NCBI GenBank assembly: GCA_021199255.1
Contig: JAJQIK010000045.1
Location: 169,572-233,571 of the forward strand
Source of the DNA: Clostridiales bacterium
Lineage (GTDB): Bacteria > Bacillota > Clostridia > Lachnospirales > Lachnospiraceae
Direction of reading: 5' to 3'
DNA length: 64,000 bases
Shown: one piece after another, positions 61,086 to 64,000 of the stretch
Layout: each line of letters starts with the position of its first letter
Position numbering within the stretch: position 1 is the first letter of the stretch
Notes under the pieces: model-generated
The model's database searches: none
Told to the model about the DNA's origin: nothing
Seen by the model: the letters and a program-made list of their open reading frames with translations, nothing else
Translations under genes and position numbers: made by a program

Positions 61086-61088
61086 AGT

Positions 61089-63443
61089 TTAACCTGCCTT
61101 ATAGAGTTCTTCTTCCAGTTCCCGTATTGCTTTCAGATAAGCGTCCTTCCCGCCAAATTGCTTCACAATCCGAGCCGGCTTGCCCATCTTGGTAAACGGG
61201 TCGAGTTTCAATACATCGGTTTTTTCAATCTCATATATGCCTGTATTCATATATTTGTCCAGCAGAGCCTCAAGAACCTCTCTTGCAACACCGGTGTATC
61301 TGCTCAAGAAGTCCCGCTTCTTCACATTATTTGCCCGTTCTCTGCGGGTCAGCGGCTTGGCATCGTAAGCGACGTGACAGATGAAGTCAAAATCGTCTAC
61401 ATCGGACATCCCCTGATCGGCTTTCATTGCTTCAAGGTCAATTCCTTTCGCTTTCAGCGCTTCAGAAATAACTTCCTTCTTTTCCTCGGCAGACCACTGA
61501 CGGATAAAGCTATCCAGCGAGGCATACTGACCGAGGATGTTCATCCTGGTATAATCGATGATGCTTTCCTGCCGAAGCAACTTGCCATTGGTGTCATAGA
61601 CCGAAACTGTTTTGTTGATAATACGGACAGTGCATCCGTTTTCATCTACGATCGGCATGGGCGCATTCGGGTCTGACGGCGGGTCTGTATTGGGGGAACT
61701 TACCGGATCAACGTTTTCTGTCGGACGGTTTCCAACCTTGGATTTTCCGAAATCATCGTTCATTTCAATTGGGCCATCCCAATCTGGATCAGCGAACAGG
61801 CGTGACACGCCACGGAAATCCATAACAACAAAGCTCATTTTCCCTTTCTTTTCCTGCAACCGAGTTCCACGACCTATAATCTGCTTGAATTCAGTCATAG
61901 AACTGATTATTTCGTCCAATACGATGAGCTTGGTCATCTTGCAGTCAACACCCGTCGAAAGCAGCTTGGACGTTGTTGCAATCACGGGATAATCGGAACC
62001 AACTGAAATGAAATAATCCAGCTTGCTTTTCCCATAAGTATCGCTTCCAGTAATGCGGACGACGTAATCGGGATTTTGCCTGACCATATCGCTGTTAAGA
62101 TTGACCAGGGCAACCCTCATGCGCTCCGCAGCGTCTTCTGTCGCACAAAAAACAATAGTCTTTGACATACGGTCGGTACTCTTGAGATAGTTTGTAATCT
62201 CCTGAGCAACTGCGGTGATACGGTCTTCGATAATGATGTTGTAATCATAATCGCTGTTCGTGTAGATGCGGTCTTCTATGATATTGCCGTAAATATCTCG
62301 CTGCCCCTTGTATGGCCTCCATCCGTCTCCTATGTCAGTCGTAATATTGATTACCTTGAATGGAGCCAGGAAACCGTCTTCGATTCCCTTTTTCAAGCTG
62401 TAGCTGTAAATCGGCTCACCGAAATAGTTAATGTTGGAGACATACTTGGTTTCCTTCGGAGTTGCTGTCATGCCGATTTGTGTTGCGCTTGAGAAGTATT
62501 CCAGAATACGACGCCAACGGCTTTCCTCCTTCGCACTTCCACGATGACACTCATCCACGATGACAAGGTCGAAGAAATCAGGCGTAAACAGTTCGCTGAA
62601 ATGCTCCTGGTCATCATCTCCCACAAGCTGCTGATAGAGGGAGAAGTAAACCTCGTGAGAGGTGATGGTGCTTTTATCGTCTTTTGCTACATTGATTTTG
62701 TGGATGGTCTTTTCCAGAGGGGCAAAATCCTGCTGAATCGACTGATCGACCAGAATATTTCTGTCTGCCAAGTAGAGGACTTTTCGTTTCATGCCGTTTT
62801 GCAGCATACGCCAAACGATTTGAAACGCTGTGTAGGTCTTGCCCGTACCTGTTGCCATGACCAGAAGTATTCTAAGCTGGCCTTTGGCAATCGCATCAAC
62901 CACACGGTTAATGGCAATCCGCTGATAATATCGTGGAGGCCACGTGTTTTGGCTGGTATAGTAAGGCTGCCTTATGATAGCTTGTTCAGCATCATTCAGT
63001 CCGGCACCGTCATTTGCTCCTCTCTGATAGCGTGCAATTAATTCTTCTTGGGTTGGGAATTCATCCATTCCAAACTGCCGCTCTTTGCCAGTCAGGAAGT
63101 CATGCTCACAAAAGCCGTCCCCGTTGGAACTGTAGGCAAACGGCACGTCCAACATTTGCGCATAGGTGATGGCCTGCTGTAAGCCATGTGAAATGCTATG
63201 ATTATTATCTTTTGCCTCCACAATAGCGATAGGGTTATTGGTGCTTATATACAGCACATAGTCCGCCTTTTTGGGCTGCTCACGATGGACAAAGTTTCCC
63301 CGAAGGCTAATTTTGCCATCGGTGAATCTTATCGCCGTTTCCATTGTAATATGGTCACGCCATCCTTTGCTTTGAATGGCTGGCGTGATATATTGCAGCT
63401 TAATGTCCTCCTCGGACATCTGTTTTTTCGGCAGTATACTCAT
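61089..63443 (-). CDS. hsdR: Type I restriction endonuclease subunit (EcoEI-like)
   Basis: A 784-residue motor nuclease, close to the length of the EcoEI (Type IB) group rather than the longer EcoKI type. The N-terminal nuclease domain has KKADYVLYISTNNPIAIVEA with the D...E-x-K arrangement (VEAKDNN). The translocase follows: Walker A MATGTGKTYTAFQI, the DECH box VDECHRGSAKEES, motif III MTATPKETKYVSN and motif VI QIIGRGTRLQEKKG. The C-terminal ~200 residues bind the methylase core. It is the first gene of the R-M-yhcG-S operon. Confidence 0.95.
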   Translation of the reverse strand: MSILPKKQMSEEDIKLQYITPAIQSKGWRDHITMETAIRFTDGKISLRGNFVHREQPKKADYVLYISTNNPIAIVEAKDNNHSISHGLQQAITYAQMLDVPFAYSSNGDGFCEHDFLTGKERQFGMDEFPTQEELIARYQRGANDGAGLNDAEQAIIRQPYYTSQNTWPPRYYQRIAINRVVDAIAKGQLRILLVMATGTGKTYTAFQIVWRMLQNGMKRKVLYLADRNILVDQSIQQDFAPLEKTIHKINVAKDDKSTITSHEVYFSLYQQLVGDDDQEHFSELFTPDFFDLVIVDECHRGSAKEESRWRRILEYFSSATQIGMTATPKETKYVSNINYFGEPIYSYSLKKGIEDGFLAPFKVINITTDIGDGWRPYKGQRDIYGNIIEDRIYTNSDYDYNIIIEDRITAVAQEITNYLKSTDRMSKTIVFCATEDAAERMRVALVNLNSDMVRQNPDYVVRITGSDTYGKSKLDYFISVGSDYPVIATTSKLLSTGVDCKMTKLIVLDEIISSMTEFKQIIGRGTRLQEKKGKMSFVVMDFRGVSRLFADPDWDGPIEMNDDFGKSKVGNRPTENVDPVSSPNTDPPSDPNAPMPIVDENGCTVRIINKTVSVYDTNGKLLRQESIIDYTRMNILGQYASLDSFIRQWSAEEKKEVISEALKAKGIDLEAMKADQGMSDVDDFDFICHVAYDAKPLTRRERANNVKKRDFLSRYTGVAREVLEALLDKYMNTGIYEIEKTDVLKLDPFTKMGKPARIVKQFGGKDAYLKAIRELEEELYKAG

Positions 63444-63455
63444 ACCAATATCCCC

Positions 63456-63662
63456 CTATCTCGTACCGTATCCAACTTCCGATAATTTCAGATTATCGGA
63501 AGTTGGAGGGCATATTTTCTCCATGCTCCCCATAGAAACCGGTTCATTGCGGCTAAGCCTGCCCAATAGGTTCCCTGTAATTCCCGCTTCGTTCGCCATT
63601 TGCGTTCTGCCCATATCTTTATCAATTAAGAGCTTCCACAGCTTTTTGTAGCTGATTGTCAT
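63456..63662 (-). CDS. XRE-family regulator of the restriction locus
   Basis: A 68-residue protein: MTISYKKLWKLLIDKDMGRT, then QMANEAGITGNLLGRLSRNE and VSMGSMEKIC form a YozG-like XRE helix-turn-helix. The last 17 residues (PPTSDNLKLSEVGYGTR) come from a palindrome at 63471-63507 and replace the usual family ending, so the gene seems to have been cut short by that repeat. It lies 12 bases before hsdR on the same strand and probably controls the operon. Confidence 0.75.
   Translation of the reverse strand: MTISYKKLWKLLIDKDMGRTQMANEAGITGNLLGRLSRNEPVSMGSMEKICPPTSDNLKLSEVGYGTR
63471..63507. repeat. Perfect 16-base-pair palindrome between regulator and hsdR
   Basis: TCCAACTTCCGATAAT (63471-63486), loop TTCAG, then its exact complement (63492-63507). 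There is no T-run on either side. It lies within the regulator reading frame and just upstream of hsdR. Confidence 0.85.
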
Positions 63663-63726
63663 GCTGTTCCTTCTAACATTGTTACAATGAAAATTTCCAA
63701 ATCAAAACGCCATTGTACATTTACTA

Positions 63727-63794
63727 TTATACTAGCTCAAAGCTGAAATAACCACTGTTAATCATGAAAAATGAGTGGTAAAAAATGAGTGGTA
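63727..63794 (-). promoter_or_regulatory. Promoter and repeated half-sites upstream of the XRE regulator
   Basis: On the minus strand a perfect TATAAT (63727-63732) has a weak -35, TGGTTA, 17 bases upstream. ACCACT-type half-sites lie at 63752-63757 (inverted), 63775-63780 and 63789-63794; the last two belong to a 14-base direct repeat. The first overlaps the -35. These are candidate operators for the adjacent XRE protein. Confidence 0.5.
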
Positions 63795-63799
63795 TTAGC

Positions 63800-64000
63800 T
63801 TATTTGTCATGATTACTCCTTTCACGTTTCATGGGAAGTGTTACGTCATGAGGACAGCAAGGGATATATTAGGATTCTGTGGGCTTAAATCTATCGTAAT
63901 AATATCATTATTCCCAATCATTCTGCCACTAGTGCAATATTGCCTGATGAAGTAAAGGAATTGTCAGTTGAAATGAATAAGACTAATCCTATGAAGTATA
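63800..64000. other. Window end, possible gene fragment
   Basis: After an in-frame stop near 63886 a frame reads IYRNNIIIPNHSATSAIL and then DEVKELSVEMNKTNPMK to the window edge. It looks protein-like but has no visible start, and I cannot name it. Confidence 0.3.

Overview
The window looks like chromosome from a spore-forming, saccharolytic gut Firmicute, most likely a Lachnospiraceae (Clostridium cluster XIVa) member. This rests on sporulation genes (yabP, yabQ, spoIIE, a CotS-like protein), the conserved yabP-yabQ-divIC-spoIIE-tilS-hpt-ftsH gene order, several glycoside hydrolases, and GGAGG ribosome binding sites throughout. The taxon is inferred from gene content and order; no rRNA is present.

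Layout. 1-1.9 kb: remnant of a conjugative element, with a broken TraC-like gene, an XRE regulator, a tiny ORF and a class II Fic protein. 2.3-9.3 kb: housekeeping genes (exonuclease, D,D-carboxypeptidase, trmB, thioredoxin, Kef-type antiporter, MATE exporter, tRNA-Pro). 9.3-13.6 kb: GH127 and GH3 glycosidases. 13.7-18.8 kb: a small conserved gene, cca, a CotS-like gene, a PEGA lipoprotein and mazG. 18.9-26.5 kb: HU, rqcP and the sporulation/division cluster ending in ftsH. 26.8-32.8 kb: GH13, tRNA-Tyr, a YicI-type GH31 and a transglutaminase-like protein. 32.8-36.1 kb: a MerR-controlled redox cluster ending in an aldo/keto reductase pseudogene. 36-43 kb: mixed accessory genes (ribbon-helix-helix regulator, lipoprotein, fructokinase-like sugar kinase, TetR, small membrane proteins, and MntP behind a manganese riboswitch). 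43.1-44.8 kb: an oligo-1,6-glucosidase. 44.8-54.2 kb: a ten-gene Mrp/Mbh-like antiporter operon. 54.7-63.7 kb: a Type I restriction-modification locus.

The most notable system is that restriction-modification locus. On the minus strand hsdR, hsdM, a YhcG-family (DUF1016) nuclease-like gene and hsdS form a tightly coupled operon, probably under a small XRE regulator. Facing hsdS is a silent hsdS cassette on the plus strand, with a tyrosine recombinase between them. Two inverted repeats (97 bp with 3 mismatches, and 242 bp with no mismatch that I could see) link the expressed and silent copies. This is the architecture of a phase-variable specificity switch, in which inversion can produce up to four HsdS proteins. 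The silent first target-recognition domain carries a one-base frameshift at an A5 tract.

A second theme is non-coding: four intergenic stretches (about 6.1, 19.3, 36.3 and 54.4 kb) are chains of short perfect hairpins that no gene explains. Promoters and terminators listed are sequence matches only. All family assignments come from recognised motifs and length; no database search was run.
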